This document shows positions 50,344-61,134 of a stretch of 64,000 nucleotides of DNA, in pieces (position 1 is the stretch's first letter; each line of letters starts with the position of its first letter). The DNA lies in contig JAXRKN010000045.1 of the NCBI GenBank assembly GCA_038502055.1, positions 2,130,501 to 2,194,500 of the forward strand. Reading direction: 5' to 3'. Source of the DNA: Tanytarsus gracilentus (Eukaryota > Arthropoda > Insecta > Diptera > Chironomidae). Made by a program: the position numbers and the translations under genes. The notes under the pieces were generated by a model. The model was not told the DNA's origin. It worked only from the letters and a program-made list of their open reading frames with translations, and ran no database searches.

Positions 50344-50709
50344 TCATTATTTAAAACAAATACATTTTCGCTTTAACTCATCAACACATGAAACGAGGCG
50401 ATTTTTACACGAAATAAATTTTCCGACATTACCGTTCACGTCATTGAGCTTTTTCATCAGCGAACGTTGGTTGGATGTTTGAATGTGTGCGAGGTGAAAC
50501 ATGATTTGGGCGGGGCTTGAGTTAATTTCCACTCGTGTTTGTGCATTCAGCTCTCGACTTGTTTAGTCTTCTTGTTTGTGTGATAACATTCGGGTGTCGA
50601 TGTTAAAAATAATTCTTTAAAAAATCAGAGCGAGAAATTTTAATAAAAATGAATTAAAGTGAAAAAAGAATTTTAGTGTTTCAAAAAAAATTAAAGATAA
50701 AAATTACAA

Positions 50710-53700
50710 ATGCAAATAATGATAATGCAAAGAACAATTTACAGTCGTGATTCGAGTCCTGCTGGATCGGAGATTTCAGTTGGATCTCCATCGCCACCGC
50801 CATCACCACGAAAACATTTTCAACCCTTGAAGCGACTGAGAATGAGTGCGAGTGGTGATGAGGATAACAATAATCACAATAGTGGTGATGATCATGAGAC
50901 TAGTCAACGTACAACAACCTCAACAATGAAAACGACAGAGAGTGGAAGTGGAAAGAGTAGTTTTAGTATAGCCGACATTTTGGGTCGAAGTGATAGCAAT
51001 AAAAGTAGCAAAAATATTGTTCGTGATACGATTGTGAATGGTCTGAGTCAGTTGCAACAGCAGCAGCAGCAATTCAATCAAGTTGCAAAAATCGTTCGTC
51101 CATGGGATCATCTGCAACAGTATCCAGCCATCAGTATAAGACCAACTCTCCTGCCACCCGCCTTACTTCACTATGAGCAACGACTTGCACTCGAATATCA
51201 TCAGCAACTTCAAGAACATTTCCATGCTCAAGCTCAACTCCTACGTCACATGAATCTTGCATCACAGCATCCTGATATCATTCCATCTGAAAGTGGCAGT
51301 GATCGATCGAGTTCTGTTGCCAGTGATTGTTGTTCACCCGACATCAATGGACGATCATCCGAAAATTCTTCCGTTTCACGTCAGCAAAATCAACAGAAAT
51401 CAAACAACAACAACAACAATAAATCACCAAATGGAACTCCACTCGATGCCCTCTTCCAGCTCTCAAATAAAAACTTTGACGATGCGAATGAAGAAGGTGA
51501 GTTTAATGATTAGCATTTACAACGTCATAAATTGCATCATAATCGACCGCTCCTATGTGTTCGACGTGTGTCTTATGTTGTCAAATACACACACGCATGT
51601 TTTGAGCATAACGAAAAGCGCACTCAACAAATTTCCATTTTCTTTCTCGAATATATTTTTTTGGTCGGCAAAACTTGAAAGAGATTGTGAGCGAAATAAC
51701 GCGAAAGGAGGAAACAAATAAGTGAAAATGAATCGATTCTGAATAAAGCGGCGTGGAGTAAAAAGGAGAGCTTTTTAGCATAAATATTAAAAAAATAATG
51801 TGCAAGGGTTAGACAATTTTTAAATTATTAAAATATATCTCAAAAATTTCAATTTGAATTTTTTAAAAACACTAAGTTTCCAGCCCTTGCTGAGAACAAT
51901 AAATTTCGTTGCAGGCTCGTCTCATTAAAACTTAAAACTTGCGCGACGTTTCACTTCAAAAGGAATAAAAATTTGCATAATATTTCGCCACATTTTATGG
52001 TATTAATTATCAATTTCTGCAGTCACACTGTCACGATATTCCCTCGGTCGTCCAATTAAATTAAATCAGTTTACAAAACCTGACTAAACGAGACTTCTCG
52101 CGATAAATAAACTTTTTCCTCCTCTTGAAATAGAAACGAGACCGAGTATCGATAAATCATAACTAAAATTGCCAATAATATTGAGCCAAAGTCATAATTT
52201 TCAATCTTTTTTTCTTTTCTTTCGCTTGCATAATGTTTCGCTATTTAGCATATTTAATATATGCGCGCACCAGCAGTAAATTATTCATTAATGGGCATAA
52301 GTATTTTCGAGCGAGAGTGTGAGCAAGTTTCGACTACCTACATGCGCTTCTTAATTAAATATTCTCTCGAACAAAAAATAATTTGCAACACTTGCCTTAT
52401 GGTTTATTGCATGAGATGCATTTCAGGCTATTTTTCCTTATTTAATGTTATGTGCACACTTATTCAGAATATTAATTTAGAGCTTTACACAGCTTTTTTA
52501 AGTGATATTAATTTTTAGTTACAATTTATTGAGAGTGTGCTGTAAATTAATAAAAAATTATGAATTAATTAAGTTGAGATGCAAAAAAGTATGAAAGGTA
52601 TTATTGAACTTTACACATTCGAATTATAAACAAGTTTTTAAAGAAATATTTTACAACCTCGAAATCCTTTTTTGATTCATAATTTTTGTTAGCCCAAAAC
52701 ATTAACGGACACACCAAAAAAATACAGAAGTTTTCCTCTTCTTGTTGATCCTTTAGATGTTACATGTAAAGATATAAATACACTCTTAATTTCTTGTTAT
52801 GGATGAGTCGGTTTCTTTTGAATGGTCTTCCAATTAGCTTGATACACCGACACCTTAAGGCCATGAGCGGCGTTCTTTGTTGTTTGGAGATTCCTTTTAT
52901 ACATCACTCTCTTTTATTCACATCTACACACAAACCTGAGCTGGTATCATGAAGATTTTCGGTTGATTTTTTTACAGCACACTTTTTCTCGACTCTTTGG
53001 AATTTTATGAGAAAGATGTGAAGACTTTTTTTGAGGAATTCCAATAATGACTTCAAGAATTATTGATGTGCGAATGCATGAAGAATTTTTCACATTCTCG
53101 GGTGGTGTTAAAATGCATTTTTTTGGAACACCCACTTAGCAACGTGAAAATTGTATTTATGACATTCCAACAATCACTTAGTACTCGAATTGTTGATATT
53201 CAATAGGCACAAGGCACAATCCATTATACCAATAGACATGCTTTGACTTGATGGGCGTCAAGTGAAATTGTTTTTCCCATTCTTCTTCTTTCACTTATAT
53301 TTATCGAGTGAATAGAGAGAAATTGATTATAATAGCTGAAGTATGTTCGCTTAATTTCCATTAAATTATCTCAATCTTAATTAGTTCTGTTCATTGTAGT
53401 GCGGGTAATTATGTTTAAGTGATAAAAGAAATAATTGTTAAATGACGTTTCTCTTTCAACTTTGTTTCAACAAAACAATTTAAAAATAATTAAAAGTAAA
53501 ACGTAGTTAATTAAATTCATTAAAATCACAGCAACGTTTTAAATTAAAATAGTTTAAGGAACACAATTGAAAGTGAAACACAAATAAATTCATTTATTTT
53601 TTTTTCTCATAAAAGAATATAAATTAAATTTTCAACGCACGCATATAAAAATTCCAATACTTTATTTATAATATCTCTATCACATTTCTTTTCTCGTTTA

Positions 53701-56700
53701 CCGCACCGATCAATTGTTACCTGACTATCGCTTCTTGCTGCTGAATGGTGCTGTTGTTTGGCAGCTTTACACAAAAGTGATTTTTATGATAGCGTATACA
53801 ATCTGGGAGGCCTGGTTGGTATTATAAGCGTTCGTATCTAATCAATACAATGCGTTTGAGTAACAATTAAGGTTTCCCTGTCTCTCTATCTCTCTCACAT
53901 GCGGATGGGCCATTGTGACTGTGTGTATAATTTTGTGGTGTAAAAAAATTTTAATCTCAACCTTTTTCGGCTCCTTTTTTCATCTTTTGCTGTTAATTTG
54001 TTCTTAATGTTCTCTCACTCGATATCCAATTTTTTTCTCTCTCCCTTAATATCATCATACGTAGATAATTTGTGATGTAATTTATGCAAAATGGGATGAG
54101 ATTAAATTTCTTTTCGTTGCTGCTCATTTCGCGAAGTAAAATTTTTTAATTTTGGTAATTTACTTTTAATTTACGATTCGGTACCTTTTCAAAAAGAAAA
54201 AATAAGATGAGATTAATTAAGATGTAATAAGCATATGAGAAGGTTTTGTAATTTAAAATTCATTGACGTTCACGAACTTTTAAGAATTTAATTAGAAAAA
54301 TATTCTTAAATTATTTTTGTTTCATTTTCAACTCGTTTCAGTTTCAATCTCCACCAAGATTCACATTTAATTTTTTTCGCTTCGTTCATTTTCATAGCCA
54401 CATTAATAATGCTCGTATAATTTATATGCAAAACATGAGATGAGATTAACTAATAATTTTCGTTATAAATACATTTCGTTCGTTCACTGACTTTATGGAA
54501 CAAGATCATAACTGAATTTTTAATTTTTTTATTCGGTAATTTAATTTTAATTTATGATTCGGTCAGTTCCTTCTCAAAAGAAGAGTGATCGTGAGAAAAG
54601 GCGAAACAATGAGACGGCGACCGAAAAATCCCCGGCGCAATGAGAGATTAAAGAGATACAATTGTAACGAGACAATTAATTTCTTTTCAAAATTCAATTA
54701 ACAGCTTCGCAAAGAGATTTTTTTTGGGTAAAATTGAAACAGAAGTCAATTGTGCGAGTGTCGAAAATAATAAGTCATTATTTGAGCCTCTTCTTTTTCT
54801 CATTCTAATTCTTTTCACCCAAAAAAATCTCGTTAGGTTTTTTCCAGATCGAGTGAGAAAAGGCGAGATACCAATTAGATGGTATTAAACTCACTCGTTA
54901 GTCATAACGTTATAGATGAGAGAGACCCACAGTTTGGGCTTTTTATTAATTTTTAATAAGCTGTCGGCATTATTTCGTTTGATTACCTTGCAAGCCTTTA
55001 TTGTTTGCCTGCGCCGCGCTCTTTTTTTCCCAAAAAAATCTCTCTGGGCCTCTCGTTTTATTGTTCTCGTCGGTCTCTTTTGAATTTCTCTCTCATCTTG
55101 GTATGTAAAATGTTCGCAATATTGCTAACCTGTCATTTCGACACTTTGTGATCATCGGAGGGCTCTTTAATAATGCGCTCAATTTACTTCGACACTTTCT
55201 TAATGCTAACGACTCATGCGATGATAAGTTGGTTGATGAGCGAGGCAAAATTGATGTATTTATTTTACATTAAATCATTAGTTCGATTCCTCAAAAAAAA
55301 CATTGATTTTAAAATACTTTTAGACACCCTAAAAGTTTTAGGATTAATAATCCTTCAAACAAATCATGAAAATCCTAAATTATAACACAAAGAAATCCTT
55401 CCAGTTATGATGACTAATAAGAAAATTGTTGTGCGGCATGATCTGAAAATAAAGAATGTGTTTTTCTCTCACAGCCAACATTCAGAAATCTACAGAAGGT
55501 AATAATTACTGTGAAAGATTGCTTCTTTTTGATATTTCTTTTGCTCAACTCTCATGATGAGATGATGCGGTCAATATTTCATAAATACAAAGCGCTGCAG
55601 AAAAATATTGATACAAAGTTGATTTTGAAGGATGCCTTAATGATTTTTTTTTCGGACGCTCTTAAGAAGTTTTCATTTACACTTTGGAGCGAAGTATCGC
55701 GAAAGTCATAAAAATCACTCAAATTGAATTTTATCGCTTTTTGATTTGATTTATTGGTCACAATTTCCGCACTGACCGAAAAATACTTTTTAGCTCGCCT
55801 GCGCAGTTAAGTAACTTAACCATAATTCGAGTTAAGAAGAAAGTATTTAACTCGCATGCAATTCCGCAATTAAAGACCATCAAATTGTTTTGCTTTTGCT
55901 TACTTTTAATTGATTTCAGTGAGCATAAAAAATGAATAATTGTTGTGCGATAAATAGGATGTGAAAAAATAATCTTGAGGTTAGTCATTAATCAAAAGTT
56001 TATTTTGATGATAGAAAGATGTGGAAAATGAAACACAAAAAAATTGTGCAAGATTAATTTTGTTATTTAAATTTTTTAAATAGAACAAAATAATTTTATT
56101 TGATAAATTTCCCTCCCGCAAATTATGCGGAAGCATGCAAATAACGTGTATCGAATTGATTTTAAAGAACCGTGGAATAAAAATAGCTGAACTATAATAT
56201 AATGTAAAACACTGTAATGAGCAAGCCGCAAACATAGAGCGAGTCGTCAAAAAAAGAGCTGCAGGCCAATTCAATTAGTTTGGCTATGTAAACACACTAT
56301 CGCGCAACCATTTTCTTCATATTTCTCTCTCTTTCCACAAAATTACGAGCCGAGTGAGTGGCAGCAACATAATTATTAATTAATTCAGAAAGCACTGCGA
56401 TCATGCGTACGGGCGGTGGTTTTACATTTTTTAAAAGAGCAGGTTTCCAGTCTATAAAGTTTATCGATTTTCTGTCAGCTCTCTCGCGCGATGTCTATGC
56501 CTCATGATTAGCCCCACCACCAACTCTATAATTACTCAGCGAACGTTAAATTGGACTTGTTATAATTGCATGTCAATAAAACATAAATTTTTTGCGTTCT
56601 ATTAAAAACGCACACAAAGTAATTCAAAATCTGCGTTTGCATTTTTAATCACATTTCAATATGAGTAAAATTATCGTTCAAAACACATAAAAAATTGTCA

Positions 56701-59700
56701 TCGAGTATATTTCTAGTGCGTGCTCATACCTCGCATGTCTATTTAAAAATTTCATACGGACGCGATGAAGAAAAATTATTGTATTTATTTCGGGGAGGTC
56801 AAAAAAAAGTTGGACGTTAATTGGATATGCTCGTAAAGTTATTTTAGTGTAGCTTGACGAAAAAAATTATGATTTCAATTTAAGTCAACTACAATGGAAA
56901 TTAATTGTGTGAAAATGTGAGCACAGTAAAAAAATTAGATGAAGATGAATGATCATGAAAAGTTTGTAGAACGAAGTGGAAAATGAAACATTACGGATTT
57001 AAATTGAGATCGTGAATTCAAATCCGTTAAATTTGTTTGTCATGTTTAATAAAAAAAAATCAAGTTAGACATTTAAAAACTCGATTTCAAAAAAATAAAT
57101 AAACTAAAATTTATTTCCAGTTCATAAGACACATCTGATTTCCGTACGTGTGTGAAAATATAAATAAACATAATTTAATTTAAATACATTTTTATGAGCG
57201 ATTTGTGTTTAGGTAAAAATAATAAACGTTTATTTTCTCTCTCATCGCCGCGCTCTCACAGAGCCATAAATATTTCACTGCATCTCTCGGCGATTTTTAT
57301 GACGGAGGTGCATGAGAGAAGAAGAAAAATCTCATGCAGAGCTCAAATAAAAATGTGAATAAATTGTTGATTCAAGCTCAGCTACTGAGTCGTTGATGTA
57401 GGCGGTTGAATTGCATTCTTCACAAAAAGTGCCTTTTTACGACTCAACGGACACCATTAAGTTTTAATTAAAAAGCAGTTTTTATGAAAAATTCGACCGT
57501 AAAAAATTAGGTTGCAGGTGAAATATTTTAAGCCATAGGAAATGTGTGAGAATTCGATACGGACAATCAATAATAAAAAAAAGATAGATGAAAAGTCAAA
57601 GATCGCTAAACTGTCACACGCACAAACATTGCCAAGTGTCCGCATCGAATTGAATTTAATTAATTTCGTTCAAAAGGATGTCGATTAAAAAAACTGCCAC
57701 GCATAAAAATTGTTAACGAGTATTTTTCCAAGCGAGCGAGTCTTTTGTAAAAAAAATAATATTAAGAATTTCTTCTATAATAAATTTAACTTCAAGTAGT
57801 AAAAGAATTGTATGTAAATTAAATTTCAAAAAATAAAATTTAAGGTTCGAATCCTTAAGTGCAAAAATTAATATGACAAATAAATTTTTATTTTTTGTAC
57901 AAAGTTTTGTTATCGTTATTGACGTGCCATCAAAACATGTCTCCATCTTTTTATCAAAACACACCGAATTTAATTCTCATTCAACCATGTTCTCTTATTC
58001 TTAATGTTTTTTCTCCTTTTCGGAGTGTAAAATGAAATTTTTTCTTTATTTATTTTTCTCTTAATCTAAAGTGACACTGAATGTGTTTTTATTTTTGCTT
58101 CTTCGTTCTTCCCCTTCTTTTGCCTCGCATATTGTTAGCTTTTATGTTATTAAATATGTTTAATCGACCAATCGAGAATGGAATGCCTCGTTTTCATTGA
58201 AATGCGGGCTCTTTTCTTTATGTTATTTGTTTTCTCCCTTTTTCCCTAAGCACTCCGTTCGCTCCATGTTTAATTCTCTTTGCGGCATCCACAACATGAC
58301 GATAATTGTTTTTCGCCTATTATGCTTATGTATGTCGATGTTGTACTTATTTACACACGCAGCGAAGTGATTTGTGGAAAGCCAGCTTGAAAAATGATTT
58401 TTAAGTTGAAAAACCGCAAGAAAGGGAAAAATTCAGGGATGGATTAGGCAGATGCGATGTTGGGTCGTCATTATGGTGCAATTATGAATAGATTGAGTCA
58501 GCTGCATAAGATGATTGTGTATTTTAATAATATTTTTAGAGGATGTAAATTGAAGTTTAAGAACCGCGGTTAGCAATTTATTTCCGCCGGGTCGTTGATC
58601 GTTTTGGTGTCCTGTTCGTGCCCTTCCCGTGGTTTGGGGTGCCGCCGTTTGCGGACCCATCTTGTTTAAAATTAAATTTTAAAAAATTATAGAACTTTAT
58701 TGAATACAAAATGTTTTATTCCTCTTCTATGAAAATTAATTAAATGCAAATTTTAATTTTTTCAATTTATAAATTAAACTAAAATTTTTTTTTTCTTGTG
58801 TGGTTTGGTTTGGGTGGGCCGTTGGTTGTCATCTTCTTTCCATTCCCTTCTTACTTTCCCTTTCTTCTTTCTTCTTCGCTTGTTTTAAGAACGCTGGTCG
58901 GATTGACTGGGTTTGTGGTAAAGATTTTTTTTGTTTGCAAGGTTTTGTTTTGGTCGCCCCCAGCGCCCGTGACCTCATACAAATTTCTCTTATATGGCTT
59001 CATGGGGATCGTTGAACTCGTAATTGGAAGGAAGAGGAATTTTGAGGTTCCAGAGGGTGCCCTATGCCAGCTAGGCTTATGTATCGTGACGTCATTGCAT
59101 CAGGATCGATTCATTGTGTTTTTGGTGTCCACATGGAGGCCGGAGTGCCATAATGTCCATTTTTCAGAATTGGCTTTGGTTGTTGACCGGATTGGAGGTC
59201 GTTGGGTTTTGGGTGTCCATGGCCGGGGGCCCTTTCCGATGGCTTCATGTTGTCGTTGCTCGTCATTGATCAGGACGATGACATGACGATTTTGAAGAAT
59301 GTCCATTATGGCGGGTCCTTGTATTTTTGTTCTTCTGTTTCGTTGACCGTCATTGCAGGTCGTTGATTGACGATTTTGAGTTCTCTGGTCGGCCGGGTGC
59401 CCTTGTCACGTGGGGTCATTGCGGGGCTTTGGAAATGGCCGCCGTTTGCAGACCCATCTTGTTTGATTTTAAAAATTCTATTTTTTTTTTCAATTTCTAA
59501 GCAAAAAAGAAAGAATTATATTCGTAATTTTATGCCGGTAGCGCCTACCTTTAAAAAGAAGCGACTAAGCAGCAAGCGCTGATCATAAAATGAAATTGAA
59601 TCTCTTCTTTCTCTATCTCTCATTTTCGGCATCGTGCTTAGCCACAGATTTCATCTCATATTCGAGTGAGGAATAAATTTATAAGCTATTTGATGTGATG

Positions 59701-61134
59701 ATTGGACATAATATATGATTTGAATAATTCTTTTTGAAAGACTCCGAATAGCTTTTAGATCTTTCGGCGCAACTCAGAATGGATCAAAACTTAATTTTCA
59801 TTAATGATCCACGCGGCTTTTGTTTCTCGTTTCATAATTTGCCGAGATCGCTTTTTTTATGAATCGCGCTTAGGAAATTTTTCATTTCCAATTTAAATTA
59901 AAATAAAGACAAAAGTTTATGAGCGGAGAATTGATTGGAAAATTATTTATTAGGAATTCATAATTTAATGTGAAGCGGGAATTATTGGGTAAATTTATTG
60001 ACGAAGCTAAAACAATTTTAAAATTATACAAACTTATTTAATTCACTAAAAAAAAAATTTTAATAATTTTAATTCGAAAGGTTCGAATCCTACAGTTTTG
60101 ATAAATCTTGGATCGTTTTTATGGAATTTTTTTTTTGCTTTTTTTCCAGAACGAATAAATCTATTTGCCACCCGACCCCAGCCAAAGAAGAAGCGAAAAT
60201 CGCGCACAGCATTCACAAATCATCAAATTTTTGAGCTCGAGAAGCGATTTATTTATCAGAAATATCTCTCACCTGCTGATCGCGATGAAATTGCTGCCGC
60301 CTTAGGACTCTCAAATGCACAGGTATGCGAAAGCTTTTTAATGTGTTAATCGTTATGTGATAAATATCGATTTCAATGGAATCAAATGTTAAATATTTTG
60401 TCAGAACTATGAAGTAAGGGAATGATGTTGAAATAGCCTTAAGGGAGGTTCAAATAAATTTCAAAATGCCTCAACACATTTTTATTAAATTTTAAATTCA
60501 AAATATTTACGAATTTTTAAAAAACTTAATCTCAAAAATTATTGAAGCTTTTTAAAATAATTTTTAAGCACACGAAAATTGATAAAATAATTTTTTCCCT
60601 CTTCTCTCTCCAATAAAGGTAATCACATGGTTCCAAAACAAAAGAGCAAAAACAAAACGAGGCTATTGAAAGATCTTCCCTTGATGATTTCACAAAAAAA
60701 TTATCTCATCCATCTCTAAAATATCGAATTTGATGTAATTATACACACTTTTTTACCTCAATTATCCTTAACACATAAAGTTGAATGCATCGTGCATTCA
60801 AAGCTAACACCTAAGTCCTATAATTATGATTCTACGGAAAAGGATTAATTTCACTTAATGGATTTTCTTCTTTTTCTTTCGCAGGTGATTACCTGGTTCC
60901 AGAATCGAAGGTGAGATCTCAAAACATCCCTCAAAATTTTTGACTCTCTTAATTTATCTTCAAATATTTTCCAGAGCGAAATTAAAACGAGATATGGAAG
61001 AGCTAAAAAAGGACGTCGAGAGTGTAAAGACATTAACAGGGCAGGAGAGCTTCTTAGAAAATATCACAGACATGAACCTTTTGAAGAAGAAGGCAATTTT
61101 ACGCGACGAATGTCGGAGTCCGCAAATATTGTAA
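50710..61134 (+). CDS. lb: ladybird/Lbx homeobox protein, copy C
   Basis: Exons 50710-51496, 60150-60322, 60885-60910 and 60975-61134 sum to 382 codons (381 residues). The first intron is 8.65 kb. The N-terminus MQIMIMQRTIYSRDSSP resembles copy A. FSIADIL lies at 85-91. The homeodomain is at 277-336 and differs from A and B at position 21 (I instead of L, in KRFIYQKYL). The C-terminal helix KRDMEELKKDVESVK is kept, then TLTGQESFLENITDMNLLKK, ending SPQIL. Exon 1 is nearly identical in DNA to A and B, but exon 3 uses different synonymous codons. A second, alternative third exon lies at 60619-60669. Role: homeodomain transcription factor, as for the other copies. AATAAA at 61448-61453 is a possible poly(A) signal. 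Confidence 0.94.
52720..52862 (+). promoter_or_regulatory. paralogous non-coding element 1, copy in lb-C intron
   Basis: Partner of 42171-42304. It lies 1.2 kb after lb-C exon 1. The best block is CCAATTAGCTTGATACACCG then ACACCTTAAGG. Confidence 0.65.
54060..54592. repeat. diverged tandem duplication in the lb-C intron
   Basis: Two blocks about 350 nt apart share ATGCAAAA, GATGAGATTAA, then GGTAATTTA(C/A)TTTTAATTTA and CGATTCGGT/TGATTCGGT followed by TTCTCAAAAGAAG-like sequence. Copy 1 is about 54065-54230 and copy 2 about 54411-54592. Confidence 0.5.
57633..57668 (+). promoter_or_regulatory. paralogous non-coding element 2, copy in lb-C intron
   Basis: Partner of 40541-40577 (CAAGTGTCCGCATCGAAT then TTTAATTAATTT). 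Confidence 0.55.
58560..59470. repeat. GC-richer interspersed repeat, related to the 9.7-kb element
   Basis: GC content clearly rises here. A 27-nt direct repeat beginning GCCGCCGTTTGC and ending CCCATCTTGTTT lies at 58641-58667 and 59438-59464 with one difference, and looser similarity extends to its left (GGTCGTTGAT, then GTGCCC). TGTCCATTTTTCAGAA near 59153 is the reverse complement of a segment of the 129-bp repeat at 9.9-10.2 kb. Open frames here (for example 58798-59286) start at GTG and are repeat-derived, not called. Confidence 0.6.
60619..60669 (+). CDS. alternative last exon of lb-C (second homeodomain helix 3)
   Basis: After a strong pyrimidine-rich acceptor (CCCTCTTCTCTCTCCAATAAAG) the sequence reads VITWFQNKRAKTKRGY and then TGA, in phase with the exon 2 donor at 60322. 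It would replace exons 3 and 4. Homeodomain N51 and R53 are kept, position 52 is K rather than R, and the stop falls exactly after homeodomain residue 60, giving a 336-residue isoform without the ladybird C-terminal helix. The exon 3/exon 4 intron, present in all three lb genes, is absent here. It may be a functional alternative exon or a cDNA-derived remnant. Confidence 0.55.
   Translation, partial: VITWFQNKRAKTKRGY

Larger units (their letters stand above)
47148..50709. other. divergent intergenic region between lb-B and lb-C
   Basis: 3.56 kb with both promoters. Less AT-rich patches lie at 47.63-47.99 kb (lb-B side) and 50.32-50.58 kb (lb-C side), the latter with a GA-repeat. No convincing TATA box on either side. 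No supported gene. Confidence 0.45.
51497..60149. other. 8.65-kb first intron of lb-C
   Basis: Holds non-coding elements 1 (52.72-52.86 kb) and 2 (57.63 kb), a local tandem duplication (54.06-54.59 kb) and a GC-richer repeat (58.56-59.47 kb). A complex patch at 53.70-53.92 kb is also notable. No nested gene supported. Confidence 0.45.

Noticed and set aside
52261..52518. 85-codon ATG frame in the lb-C intron
   Set aside because: Composition follows the local AT bias; no domain, no signal and no splice context.
58798..59286. 162-codon plus-strand frame, hydrophobic start
   Set aside because: Starts at GTG and lies within the GC-richer interspersed repeat, whose composition explains the long frame.
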